Source: Chromobotia macracanthus
Taxonomy: Eukaryota; Chordata; Actinopteri; Cypriniformes; Botiidae
Direction of reading: 5' to 3'
Assembly (NCBI GenBank): GCA_036877525.1
Contig: JAZGTH010000074.1
Span: 5,605,501 to 5,669,500 of the forward strand
DNA length: 64,000 nucleotides
Of this stretch, positions 1 through 13,900 are shown one piece after another (position 1 is the first letter of the stretch; each line of letters begins with the position of its first letter). The notes below the pieces were generated by a model. It ran no database searches. It saw only the letters and a program-made list of their open reading frames with translations, and was not told the origin of the DNA. A program made the translations under genes and the position numbers.

Positions 1-1811
1 ATTTAGGGCTAATCACTGCTAGATATTAAAGCTCTCCCATTACTGTATAAGCACACATGAACTTTTACCACACTGCCCAACAAACCTATGATGCTGTCAT
101 ACCTTGAAGTACATACCTTAGCTTTTGTGCTGAGATGTTCTGTAGAACAAACAAACAAGCAAACACACAAGCAAAAGTACACATGTTGGGTTTTCGTGTT
201 TTATGGGACATTCAATAGACGTAATTTTTTTTGGACTGTACAAACTGTATATTTTATCCCCCTACACTACCCCTACCCCTAAAGCTACTCATCACAGGAA
301 ACAATCTGCTATTTTAGATTTTCAAAAAAGATCATTGTATGATTTATGAGCTTGTTTTCTCATGGGGACCTAAAAATGTGCCCACAAGGTCAACATTACT
401 CATATTACTATACTTGTGGGGACATGTCTCTCATCTGTTTGGCTTTATTAAACATTCTTGCATTGGCATTAAAAAATAGACACTGTCTTTCTGAACCTTA
501 CAATATTAAAATGTTCCCTTGCTTCTCTCCCAGAGACAGAGGCACCATGTGCCTGAGATCTTTCTGGTTTCTCAGCTGTTCTTTCGGCTTCATGGCTGAT
601 TGAACTACATGGATTTAGAAGTTGATGTGTGTAGCTTAGGACACATCGGAAGGCTGATTCTGAGTCAGGCACATTGAATGAAAGTAGACGACAAAAGCAG
701 AGTTGTCGGTCCACCAGAGCCCAGAGGATGATCACATGATTAACACCAATGACATCATCCCCCAGGGCTGCCGACTCTTTTGTTGCAGGATTGGACACTG
801 AGAAACGTGCAGATCTCACTCCATTATGTAATCCTGGGATAAATAGGATCTTTTGAGGAAAAGGAAAAATCCACACACCTTCTCCTTCAAGTACCAACAA
901 ATAACTGTTGAAATATATTTATAAAACATCAAATAAAGGGTTTAAAAAAAGGCTTTCTGGAAAACAATATGCTATTACATTTCTGTTTCTGTGAACTTAC
1001 AATCTGTTGGACAATAACATTTCCAAAGGAAATCCCATGACAGTGGGACCTGAGCCTTTTTGACCACTATTCTGACCAGCTCCACCACCCTGGTAACCAC
1101 GTAACAATGCTAAGATGACATACTTGCTAAAAAAATCATATGATAGATTAAAAGTGTAAAGGTATGTGTCTAGGAAGATTAAAAAGAAGACGTTGAATTT
1201 TGGCACACTGCATAATCTTACACTTAAAAATACGGGTTCTTAAATGATTCTTCACAGTTATGCCATAAAATGATCGTTTTTGGTTCTTCAACTAATCATT
1301 CAGTCAAAGATTTTTGAAAGAGCCATTTATGTCTTTCCTTTAAATATTCTAAAGCAAAATGGTTCTTCTATGACATTGAAGCACCTTTTTAAAAATGTGT
1401 ACCCTACAAACATTAGGTCCAGTCCTATAGAGTCCTAGATGTGTTATTATAGGTGCAGTAAAAAATGTTCACCCAATAGATCTGGCATCTTTTTGGCATG
1501 TTCTTATCTCCTCACATTGCAAATTACTCCTCACATTGCTTTTCAGATCCTTCAGTTTTTTTTTAAGAGAACAATATAGAGATTGCTTCATGTAACTGTG
1601 TGGCTGATTGGTCAGATGTAGTTCAGATTCTGTATTTCCCTCTGCCTTTCTTCCAATCTTGTGTTGTTTACTGACCCTGTGGGACTATTTGGGTTAAGAA
1701 GTGCTCTGTGCTATATTGGTAGCAGCCACTTAGACTTAACTAAGCAAGAGATTGCTTTATTTACCTTGAAGAATCATTTGATGTAACCGAGGGTTTTTGT
1801 TTTCATTTCAG
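1..1811. other. grb10 upstream noncoding sequence (probable first intron)
   Basis: I see no coding exon here. The next exon starts at a splice acceptor (pyrimidine tract and AG ending at 1811), so this stretch is most simply the 3' part of an intron that follows a noncoding grb10 exon outside the window. The open frames present show no family I recognise and no splice-compatible coding pattern. The stretch 600-860 is less AT-rich than its surroundings and could be regulatory, but that is only an impression. Confidence 0.5.
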
Positions 1812-1927
1812 ACTCTTCACTCATCTGTCTGAGGTGAATGTGATATCCGACAGAGAGACTTTTCAGGACTTTAACCATGGCTTTGGCCGGATGTCCGGAT
1901 TATTTTCTGCACCATCCAAATTACCAG
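1812..1927 (+). CDS. grb10: grb10 coding exon 1 (5' UTR tail plus start codon)
   Basis: The acceptor AG ends at 1811, 5' UTR runs 1812-1876, and the ATG is at 1877 in a good Kozak context (ACCATGG). Seventeen codons read MALAGCPDYFLHHPNYQ, closely matching the mammalian GRB10 N-terminus. The donor GTAAAC follows at 1928, in phase 0. Because the exon opens at a splice acceptor, the transcription start lies further upstream, outside the window. Confidence 0.93.
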
Positions 1928-4900
1928 GTAAACATTGTTTGTGCATTATTCTTTGAGTAAACCCTGAATATAACATAGCCTTGTCTTTAATTACAAAATG
2001 AACAAAACAAATGGGTTACTATAGAGCTCAGCAGGCTTAATGGAGATCTTACATTTATGCATCAGCTTTGTCCGAGATGTTTGTCTTCTGTTTACATTTA
2101 TAAATAGACAATTAACAAACAGTAAGAGTAAAGAGCTATATAATTAATGTAGATAGCATAGCTCAAGTATATTACTCCTAAATAAATATAAGAAATGTTA
2201 CATACACGTTTAGCAAGTTCATATTAAAAACTCTCTTTTGATTGCACACTGGTATTTTGGCAAGTCTGAGGAGAGAAATTTTGAAATGTCTTCTAAAATG
2301 TTTCCCAGAAGTGAAATTATAAGCAGGGGACAAAAGTCTTCATTTGCTCCTCACTAACTTCATTGCTGTCTAGGTGAAACAATTGAGAGCTGAGTCTGAG
2401 AGTGTTTGAGAGAGAGAGCAGGAAATAAGGAGGACTTCTTTGTATTTTGAATGTACCTGTCATGAGCAGTAGATTTAGAGTCTGAGCATGAATGAAGATG
2501 GAGAGGCAGTAAATGGCTATGGCATCAGTTTGCATTCCTTTCAGCTGAACTCACTGGATTCACATGGTGTAACCTGACAGGAGAGCATCTAAACTCGCTC
2601 ACTGGATTAGCAGGCAGTGTCTGAAGGCCTCTCTTTGGCATCATTTGCGTCCACGTGCAGCAGTTCAAACTTACTGGGAAATATCAATCAGGCCAATCAG
2701 CCTGTGGAAAACTGGCACTGATTATAGAGCATGTGTTCTGGTATCATCCCTGCAGGATTTTAGACACTGTAAAATGCAGTTATCCACTCTGTGACGTTTG
2801 TCACAAACTTTATTTGAAGGCTATAGTTCTTTAACTAGGGGTACTTTAATGTCCCAGGGTTTGATTATTATTAAAACCAAATAAAAATATTTGTTTATTT
2901 TTTATTATTTTGGCTTTTATGGCTTTTATGTATAGATTTAATTGTTTGACTCTTGTCCCAGACTTTAAATAATCATAATTTTTTTTTTTAATTATTATTT
3001 TTAAAATTACGGTAATCTATGAAAGAATATTCCTTTGATGCATCTGTGTTGATTTTTATGTTATAAACTAGCAAATGAAAAGCATTTTTTTAAAGTTTAA
3101 GTCAACAGTGCCAAAAGTGCTCATAGTTGAAGAAATGTACATCAGTGAAAAAACTAATTTGCCATATATTCTTACAAAAGGGCTGTAGAATATGCTGAAA
3201 TTATCAAAATATTACAAATGTGCCTATTGCAATATGCATATTACAGTGGTTTGTTACTGAACAAGTTTAATAGTTCAGAAAGTGATGAGTAGTCAGTTTT
3301 AGGTTGAAGGAGATATCAGAGAGACTGCAATCAGAAGTTGTAATGATGTTTTTGTTTTTCCAGAAACAATGTGAAACATTGGCATATTGGTTATATCTTT
3401 ATCAGTAAATATATTTTAATATAATTTAAATTGATTTGACAGATTTAAGGCATGTTGTATATTGCATTATTTTGCCAGTTATCGCATTTTTCTTCAAAAT
3501 CGTGCAGCCCTAATAAAATATTTGACACTCATGACCTTTAAATGTTTTGTATTTGGGAGGAGGGGGAATGGCAGAGGCTTTTGGAAACTGGTACATAGCA
3601 TGCAGTCACCAGCAGCATCTGTCTGTGCCTGTGTAAGTCTGGTAAGTAAGTGGGAGTCTGGGCTGTGCTCCAGGCTTGGCTAATGCAGAGGAACTGGAGG
3701 TCTGCCACAGCACTTTGAGGAGAGCTTGCTAACTACTGTTTTAAAAGAACTGCTGAACTGGCTTTTATTGAGCTGTGCCTCTTGCCTTTGTGCTCTCAAT
3801 TAAGATGATGAGCTAATGTTTAAATTGCTCTGGACACGTAAGCCCTCAATTTCACCATCTCTATTAAGTTTGGGTTCAAATTGATTTTATAAATTAAAAT
3901 AGAATTAAAGTAAATAAAATAAAATGAAAGTAGTAAATAATGAAAGTATAAAAGTATAAAATACACAGCTGAAGTGAGCTTTCTGCTACTTTATCCAGCT
4001 TTCTTGAGCATTCATGCTTAAAGTCTGAACACTACAGCTTGATAAATCGTGTGAGAGTTGTTCATTAACAAACACAGTGTATTCGGAAAGTATTCACAGG
4101 GCTTCACCTTGTCCACATGTTGTTGTTACAACCTTATTGCAAAATGGATTAAATTCATTATTTACCTCAAAATTCTACAAAAAATACCCCATAATGACAA
4201 AGTTTGTTCGAAATCTTTGTAAATTTATTAAAAATCACATGTACACAGTATTCACAGCCTTTGCCATAACACTCAAATATGAGCTCAGGTGCATCCTGTT
4301 TTCACTGATTATCCTTGAGATGTTTCTCAAGCAGACACCTGTCTATATAAGGTCCCACAGTTAACAGTGCAAGTCAGAGCACAAACCAAGCCATGAAGTA
4401 CAAGGAATTGTCTGTAGACTTCCGAGGCCGGGTTGTATCAAGGCACAAATCTGGGGAAGGGTACAGAAAAATTTCTGCAGCATTGAAGGTCCCAATTAGC
4501 ACATTACTCCATCATTCGAAAGTAAATCGAAGAAGTTTGTAACCACCAGGACTCTTCTTAGAGTGGCCCACCCAGCCAGACTGAGCCATTGAGGGACAAG
4601 GGCCTTAGTTAGGGAAGTGACCAAGAACCCGATGGTCACTCTGACAGAGCTCCAGCATTTCTCTGTGGAGAGGGGAGAACCTTCCAGAAGAACACCATCT
4701 CTGCAGCACTGCACCAATCAGGCCTGTATGATAGAGTGGCCAGACGGATGCCACTCCTCAGTAAAAAGCACACAACGGCTCACCTGGAGTTTGCCAAAAT
4801 GCACTTGAAGGACTTTCAGACTATGAGAAACAAAATTCTCCGGTCTGATGAAACAAAGATTGAACTCTTTAGCCTGAATAGCAAGCGTAATGTCAGGAGG

Positions 4901-7900
4901 ATACCAGGCACCGCTCATCACCGCTCATCACATGGTCAATACCATCCCTACAGTGAAGCATGGTGTTGGCAGCATCATGTTGTGGGAATGTTTTTCAGTG
5001 ACAGGAACTGGGAGTCTAGTCAGGATCGAGGGAAAGATAAATGCAGCAATGTAGGATTGGCTATGGGACAACTCTGTGAATGTCCTTGAGTAGCCCAACC
5101 AAAGCCCAGACTTGAACCCGATTAAACACCTCTGGAGAGATCTAAAAATGGCTGTGTACCGATACACCGCATCCAACCTGATGGAGATTGAGAGGTCCTG
5201 CAAAGAAGAATAGGAGAAACTCCCCAACAATAGGTGTGCCAAGCTTGTAGCATCATACTCAGAAAGACTTTAGGTTGTAATTGCTGCCAAAGGTGCTTCA
5301 ACAAAGTATTGAGCAACGGCTGTGAATACTTATGTACATGTGATTTTTTTAAATTTGTAATAAATTCTTTTCAAACATCTTTCACGTATGTCATTAAAAA
5401 CTTATTTCACGTTGTCATTATGGGGTACTGTTTGTAGAATTTAATCCATTTTGGAATAAGGCTGTAACATAAAATGTGGAAAAAGTGAAGCGCTGTGAAT
5501 ACTTTCCGGATACACTGTAGAGATTTAGGTGAACTGTGTATTTGGTGGGACAGCTATTTAATTTGAAGGTAAATAAATGATGTGAATAGGGAAAGTGTTT
5601 TAGTTGGGTGTATCTTGAAAAATAATGTTTTCTCTGATCAGTCTAAGAGGATGTTGAGCTTGTATATTAGTCAGAGGAACACTACTATACCTCTGCCAGC
5701 TAAAGATGGGGTGCTCCAAAAATGTGGGTTTGTCATTAGCTCGCCAGCCATATTTGCCTTTCCTCATACAGCCTTAGCCAATAAAGGCCTGTTCTTAGAG
5801 CGCATCAGTGTTTTCAAAGCAGTAAATTTTGTGCCTTGAGTTTTATAGCTGTTTCCGGAGTGACTTTAGAGGGATTTTAGGCAGTATATTCCTGGAAATC
5901 AAAATTCTTGTTTTCAGTATTTCTTGGAACTTGAGGATTCTGCATTAGGGAATTTTGTTTTCACGTCTTCTGGATGTGTCAGATTAGCTGAATTAAAAAA
6001 CACTTTTTAGGATGAGGGACTAGCTTATAAACAAGCAATATTAGATCACATTGGACTATTGTTCCTAGCTTTAAGTATGCAATAAGTTTTTTTTTCAATA
6101 AGTCTATATTGTCACAGCTGAAGGGCGCTCAAAGTATGGCACAGGCTTACTACCTTTAGTATTGCTTTTATAATATAGCCACCTCATAATGAAAGTATTA
6201 AAGGCACAATATGTACGAGAAACACTAGCATGGAGATATGTGCTGTTCACTAGTATACTTACATTTCCCAAATGTTTCCAACAGTGTTATATCCAGAGAA
6301 ATTCATAATTTTTACAAGAGTTATGTTGATCCTCATTGCGTAGCCTGTCAGTGGCATTGTTTCCGTATTCTTGTAGGTCAATTGGTAGAGCATTGTGTTA
6401 GCAGCGCAAAGGTTGTGGGCTCAATTCCCAGGAAACACATCTGCTAAGATATATAGCTTTAATGCACTGTTAGTTGCTTTGGATAAAAGTGTCTGCCAGA
6501 TTCATAAAATGTAAATGTCTGTGTAATAGTTTCCTCCTTTACTGCCATAGAAACCATGGCAAAACAGTGAGCCTCAAGAAAAAATGCATAAAACTGCACT
6601 GCGTTACCCCATCATTAATTAGACAAAAAAGTGACATGTATGAGTAGTAATTTAGCATTAAACATTACGTTACTTGCAGCTAATTCATTACAATGAAATA
6701 AAGTCATGTAATCAAATGTAATAGTTTTAAAACCTTTTAATTTCATCATCAATAAACATAAATTGTGAGTCCCGTCAGATTGATTTCCATCAGCATTAGA
6801 GGTGAAGACGTCAACTCCCACCATTTCATTCTCCTTCACAGCATCATCCAGCTACGCCATGTTTTGTATACGCGACAAATTTTAAATCTTTAATTTTCAT
6901 CTTCCATAGTAGATATATTGCTATGGGCATAAATGATACTTAGTTAGGTATGAAAGATGTGCTTTCCTAAGCAAACATTATTTCCATAGTCCTTGAAGGA
7001 GAAACCCAAGTCTGACAAGAATGACACATTTTATTCATTTATATTACTTTTTGTTTTCAAAATTTCCTAAATGCTAATATACTTGTTGTATGTAGAGCTA
7101 TAATGTGACTTTAAAGTGTCTTTATCTGTTGTTTTTGTGATATATTTATGATACAACTTGCATCACATACCTAAACAATGTACAGCTACACCACCTAGGG
7201 CTGCCGTAAGCTGTGCTGTGTAATAAACTTTATGAATGTGGGTCTGTTTTCACAGTGTAATCCGTCCTGTCAGAGGAATTCACAGTAGCCTGAGCTTCTG
7301 AATCTGAAAGCAGGGCTCATACATCACCTTTCAGAACCTCAGGCATTATATTAGCGGAGAGTTTCAGGACAACCAAATCAAGACACACAACGCCTGAATA
7401 AGGCATAATAATTGACTGCATTGTGTTAGGTCTTTTAAGCTTTACAATAAAGGGAACATGAGCAGGTTAAGCCATGAACTCACATATTAGGAGATTTATG
7501 AACCACCTTAGTGGTTATATATTGCATCCACCTATTAGTACAAACTATATCCACAGCATGTGGAGGGTCTTGACTTTACAGCATGTGTTTATTTGTGTTA
7601 TATGATCCAACAGTCCTTTAGAAACTGAATTATAATATTCTGTGCCTGCTTCTCCAGGTAGCCATGGAGTCTAATGTACTTTTGTTATGCAACTGTTGGC
7701 TTTCCCTAACTGAGGGCATAGTTATAATCTTTATTGGGTGAAGGTTCCTGCGTGTAAATAGGATTTATTAAAAAAAAAGGAAAATGTATCTGTCACCTCT
7801 TAAGTAACTTCTGGAGATATATTTGGACATCAGAAACCAGCAAACAGCAGGAAGAGAAGCAGTGTACACCTGTAGACAATGTGTATTTCTCACATTCCTC

Positions 7901-10900
7901 GACAAAATAAAATCTGTCTTCAGATTTTTGTGTCAGGTGTAGTTTGACAGAGTATGATGCTATATGATGCTACAGTATGTACTTAAAGTGGCACAATGAC
8001 TTCTGTCTTTAGTCACAAGTAGGAAAGCAAATACAAATATTTCAATAACCCCATAGTCATAAGGACAAAACTATATTTTAATTAAAAATATCCCAATACA
8101 GCTTTATGGCCAAAAATAAATAATTACAGTGGGCAGGATCTGATCTTGGCAGGTGTGCAGAAAGTTAATAATGGTGTGGTTTCACACTATATTGGAATTA
8201 GGGGTGTTATTGTGATACTATATTGTGATACTAGGAGTCTTAGCACTGTCTGTCTGGACTTCTGCTGTGTTCAGTCAGACGGAACCACGCTGATATGAGT
8301 GGAATTTAGACCAGATCAGTCACACTTGGCTGGTTAGACCCTCCCACCCCCTGGCCAGTTAATTATTCTGTTCTTAGAATATTTTTAATCTGTCTGCTGA
8401 TGCTAATGTCCAGACACATTGGTTCATAATTATCTTTGTAATTTTGAAACTGTAGGAGACGAAGGAAGAGACTACAGTCCCTTTCCACTTTAGATGAAGT
8501 AGACTGTTGAATCGGTAATGTGCTAAGTTTATATTTCTATGTATATAATATTGCTGATGTATCGAAATGGGTTGCAGTCTTTAAGTAAGCATTACCTAAA
8601 GAAATCTGGCATCTTGTTATAGTGCCCAAGTTCTTGTTTAAGTAAGAATTCCATTTTCAAAAGCTGTTTATTATTATTTACGATAAATTATTTCTCTTAA
8701 ACACTCAAATGCCCCTCACCTCCATCAACAACTATTGTACAGCTTGACCTAAATAAAAGATGTGTATTCATTATAAAAATAAATAACCACACTTCTAAAT
8801 ATCTTGATTTCATGTTGTTTTAGCTTTATTTATTGCTTATTTAGTTTTATTTAAAAAATGTTTAAGTCATTTTGAGGCCCCTTGGAAGTTTGTTGAGGCC
8901 CCCTTGTGGGACCCAGCCACATGGTTGAGAAACACTGGGAGCTGAGGGACTGACTAACACAAAGAATTGTGTCAAAAAGTTGAGAGAGCCTCAAGTTTCA
9001 GATGGATTCAGTGCTAAAGTCACATTATAGCTATATTTAATTCCAATTAAATGCATTTCTCTAACTGTAATTGGGCCATAGGTGATGACTTTATTGCCTG
9101 AGTAATTTATCCTAGTTCTTACTAAAAACAACCACACTCCACATGCTGTACAGACACAGATTTAGTATTTTACAAAACTAACCACACATATCCAATGATG
9201 TCACACAAAGTTATAGTGCTAAAATCTTACCAAAAGTACTGATTGAATTTATTGAATATAAACTTCGATTCTAATGATGTCTTATTAAATAAAATGCTTA
9301 CAATTAAATATCTGAGTAGATCATCAGATTGCAACGGAAAATTAGTTTGACTTAAAATTATCAGCCACAACTGTTGTTTTCATTCAACACCATGAATGTG
9401 ACGAGCAGCACAGCTGCATGTGTGCAGCACCCTCAACCGCTGTCTATTTACACACACACACAAAAACAATCTGGAACATTCTATGTAGTATTTAGAAGCC
9501 GTAAAACTACTGACGTTCTGCAGCCACATCACAGCCAGATTCTGGGTTGTGCGGTTTCACTCCCAACAGCATCTCCAAATAAGAGAGTACCACAGGACAT
9601 TCTGTTCCCAACTCGTGCTGTGAAAGCTCCAATCAGCACTGAAAGAGATATCCCACAATCCTTGATCCCAGTGTGCTCAAACCGAGCTTTTGTTTTGGTA
9701 CATCGTTCAAGAATTCAAAGTGTTCCCCTCTGCTGTTGAAAGGAACAAGTAATTGAGTCGCCACCTGTAGTTTACACATGTACAGAGGAACCGCTGAGAG
9801 TGTGGCTGCTGGCTGCTTTAGATCTTGTGCCGTAAATACAATGGCATGGTTTCAGCTGATCACATGACAAGCTTCTGCCTGAACGATGTTGTTTATCTCG
9901 TGGCATGTAATTATGATTGTGACCCTCCCCGCATATAATGGGGGCATCTGAGGATAGGGGGAGGGCCTCCTTCCCTGTTTGTCATCACAGATGGGGCAAA
10001 GTCATCATGGTGGTGCACTCTCAATAAAAAAGGAGGGTAGAATCTTTAGATAGAGAGCTATGTGGATGATTCATGCATAGAGGCATATCTCAACATGCGT
10101 TAAACCTCAACACACATCAGATGTGTTCAGCTATGTGAAATTGTCTGTGACAAGATTCCTAAACTGGAAGATAGAGCCTAACCCTATAGATAGAGCAGAT
10201 TTAGAAGGGAAGTATAGACAGGTAGGCTAAGACAAACAGATAAACAGATAGACAGATAATATTCCTTCATTAACAATAAAGGGTTTTCAAATGCACTATA
10301 TGAACATATGTGTGTGGCCTTATGTGTGTATGTGTGTGTGTGTGTCTAAAGTAAAACAAAAGTATGACTACTATATTGTCTTTTGTCTCAGCAGGATAAT
10401 GTAGACCGGGCTGCCAATCACAGACAAGCAGATCTGATTGGACCAAGTTTTCAGCAGTCAGCCAATCGGAACTCACCCAACCATCAAGGTCAGTAAACCA
10501 GTAATTTGCACTTTAAACATCCTTAAATAACATTTCCTGGCTCTACTTAAATGTTTCAGTTAGAATGTTTTTAGATTGATCTGCTTTTAACATGCCAAAC
10601 AGAAGTTACACAGTTGTGGGTGGGGGTCTGTGTCACACACTCAGACTTGGGTGGGGGCTGTCTGTTGTAGCCACTTTTTTATAGTTAAAGACTTGCTCAT
10701 TAAGTTCAAACTGGGATCTATATTCAGGCCTCTTCCACAGTAAACACTTCGGCAGTTCAAAAGCTTTATTTATAAAGACACAGGGTGCCACTCATTAAGC
10801 TTTCAAATTTAATTGTGCCATACAAAAATACAGAGGCATGATATTTGGAGCATGAGATTTAAGTACAATATCCCCTCAGCATGGGAGGTACAGCCCAAAG

Positions 10901-13900
10901 TGTTTTCCGTAGGTCTGATGCGATCATTGAGGTAAATAGAGCAGAAACGATCATTTATTCCCTGGACTTCTCAGAGTACACTGTGTATCCTCACAGCTGT
11001 AATTACACTAAACTCTTCACTGTCATTACTAGTAATATTTAATTTGCCGAGCCATAAAAAGCAGTCACTTAATAAGAACAAGTTGTTTTTTCTTGTCAAT
11101 TTGGAGATTTTGTTTAAATGACATGATGTACGAACATTGTTCGGTTCGATGGTGTTTACATGATCATCTGATAAAAATCAGATCACTAAATGAATCAATG
11201 TGTGAAAAGCATTCCCATGCCTGTTCTTTGACCTCGCTGGTTTTTGTACTCTATTAAAAACAGCAAACTGTCTTTGGGAGGCTGGAATGCAGCTAAGAAT
11301 AGACAAGCATTTTATGTATATGTCAGATTCCAGATTTACACTAGGAATATTTGAATATTCTGCATTCTAAATCCCATGTGACCTTTACATTGTTTGTTTT
11401 ACAGATAAATTCTTACATGTACTTACATGTTTTCAATAGTGTTAAAGCCCACACTGTAATTTGTTATTTGTAACTTAATTGGCTTACACTTTCTTGAAAG
11501 GGGGGCTTGTGGTAATATTGAGTTTTTAACACATTCTCGCAATTGTGTAAATGTATTACTAATTTTTAAACTTTTAAGGTCCCCCTTCTATCAACTCTCA
11601 TAATGTGTTTTAAACCAGCAATAAGATTTAATTAATTTAAAGTTATCAGTTGTTAAACTGAAAATGTTATTCAGTATTAAGTACTTATAATGTGAATGTG
11701 ATTGTTACCAGAATGTATGCATTGTATGGCTGGATTTTATCAGACAGTTGAATTGGTGTCCATATTATTTTTGTTGGTCTGTGGAATATTTTCGATTGCG
11801 GTATTGAAATATAACTCTGTAATGTAACAGAGCCTCAGAAAGCAAGGGTTAACATCCAAATACAGTGTTAATGAAATTAACCCAGAACAAGTGAGAGTCA
11901 GAGAAGACATTACAGTCCAAAAACAAAACAATAACAGACAGTGAATACGGAACAAAAAAGGATTAACCACTAGCTCTGGCCTTATACCTGGGAGGTTGGC
12001 ATGACCACTGCAGAGTTATTCCAGGTATTTGGCTGTTGAGGTCCGTTGTTATCCCACACTGCATGGTTCTGATGGACCCTTGGACAGCAATATCCTGGGC
12101 TTTACATTCCTAAGATGAAAGTGGGAGTTTTCAGTGGAGTGGGCAGATGGGGTTTTACATATTACATATATTAAGGTAACATATATGAATGTTGAATATT
12201 AATATGAATATGAATGAAAAGAGGTTGATGCTTCCAAGCAACAGACATTTCATTCTAATCCTAATACATGTAATTGTTTTTCCAGATTTTTCCCATCTCC
12301 ACACATATATTTAGCCCTCTGATTGCCAGTGGGAGTTTATCCAGCCTCTCTCTCTTTATACTAGCCCTTTAGTTTCTTTTCATACCCTGCTGATCCAAGA
12401 CTTGCTACAACTTCCAGAGCCTGTCTTAAGTATATTTTACATATCTTTATGTGAGATTGAGTTTGACATGAGAATACCCTTTCCCATTGGTACATCGCAG
12501 ACAATCCAAGTTCAAAACCAAATTCTGTCTTCTACTCACCTTCATGTAATTTCAAACATGTTAGAGTGTCTGTCTTCTGTGGAACAGAACTGACATAAAA
12601 ACACCATATATAAGTAGTCTATATATTTTTCAAAACTCTGTCCCAAAAAGCACCCTGGTTGGCCTGTGTTCTTAGGGTTTGCTAAGTCCACTAGACTGTA
12701 GAGTGTGCCATTTGTCACTTTATTTGTCAGGGCATGCTAAAAGTCATCTCCCTTTGTGTTTCATACAAGGTTTAAAAATAAAAATGAGGGATGCTGATTT
12801 TTTTCTTTTTTTGAGGTGAACTATGCCTTTGACATTTAACCATGTTTAAAGATGCCACAACCACATTCCCACAGTATCATTCCTTCATCAAGTAAACAAA
12901 ATAGTTCATACATAATATTTTTTTTCCTCCCACTCCATCTTTCGCTCTACCCCCAATATATCCCCTCCTCTCCTCCACTCTGCACTCCTCCACTCACCTC
13001 CTCTCCAACTCTCCTCTATGGTGCTTATGATTACACACACTCTGCATTGTTTGGTCCACTTGGAAATGCTTTACAGTGTGTCTCTGAAAAGACTAGCTCT
13101 ACCGCCTCTTTTCACATGTAGATATCCACATGCATTCTTTGGAGGCCCTTTTGGGGCCCATTTGTGTCCTTTGCACTTATGTCTTCTACAGGACGGGCGG
13201 CCCAAGCAACTCCTCCTGTTCCCTCCTAGTATGCTTGTGTCTTTGTCCCCTTTCAATTTACATGTAAATTTTCACTGTCTAGATGGTCTGCCAGGCCCAG
13301 TCATAAACATGCTTTAAAACTTTGCAACAGTTTTTAACTGGCATAACTGAAACTTACTGGACCACTTCATTTTTTATTTTGGCAGTGTCAGCAACCTCAG
13401 AGGTGTTTTAGATTGGGTGTATTTTGTCATTGCAACACTAATGGATTCAGCTGCATGCTGGGAAGTTCTACTACTGTAAGTGGAGCCATATGGAAATTGT
13501 CTTGGTTACATATGTAAGAGAAAAGAAACGAGACACTGCATCTGGTTTGACACTATGGGTCGCCAAAGGAGCAGGGAGCCCTCTGTAATGAGGGTGCCAA
13601 ACACACTCAACTCTGAGGACTGACATTCAAGCATCGTCCTTTGACCAAGCTCTATGGAGAGGCGAGGACCTTCTATAGTGAAGGTGCTACTCAGCACACC
13701 CCAATATTGCCTAAACACAGAGCCCTGGTCTCCCAGGCTAGTGTCAACACACCATCCAAGCATGCCACTGGGCTTGCTGCATATAGGCTAGGCTGACCTC
13801 TAGAGGGAGCAGAGTACTCTACCCACATCCTGCTCTATGGAGGGCAGAGGATCTAATATAGCAATAAGGGTGCTATAGAGGGAGCAGAGGAACCTATATG

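Larger units (their letters stand above)
1928..10394 (+). other. grb10 intron 1 (8.5 kb)
   Basis: I see no exon in this stretch. It holds a decayed Tc1/mariner element (4075-5517), a tRNA-derived SINE (6371-6521) and a (TG)n tract near the 3' end. The rest is AT-rich sequence with no structure I can name. The open frame near 9374-9739 matches nothing I recognise. Confidence 0.8.

Noticed and set aside
469..900. 143-residue open frame on the minus strand
   Set aside because: No recognisable domain, no splice or promoter context, and low-complexity composition; length alone is weak support in fish DNA.
6371..6450. Possible functional tRNA gene
   Set aside because: A and B boxes are present but the acceptor stem does not close and the sequence continues into a SINE tail.
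9374..9739. 121-residue plus-strand open frame in grb10 intron 1
   Set aside because: Contains a CACACA run, no family resemblance, and no exon-compatible boundaries in grb10 frame.
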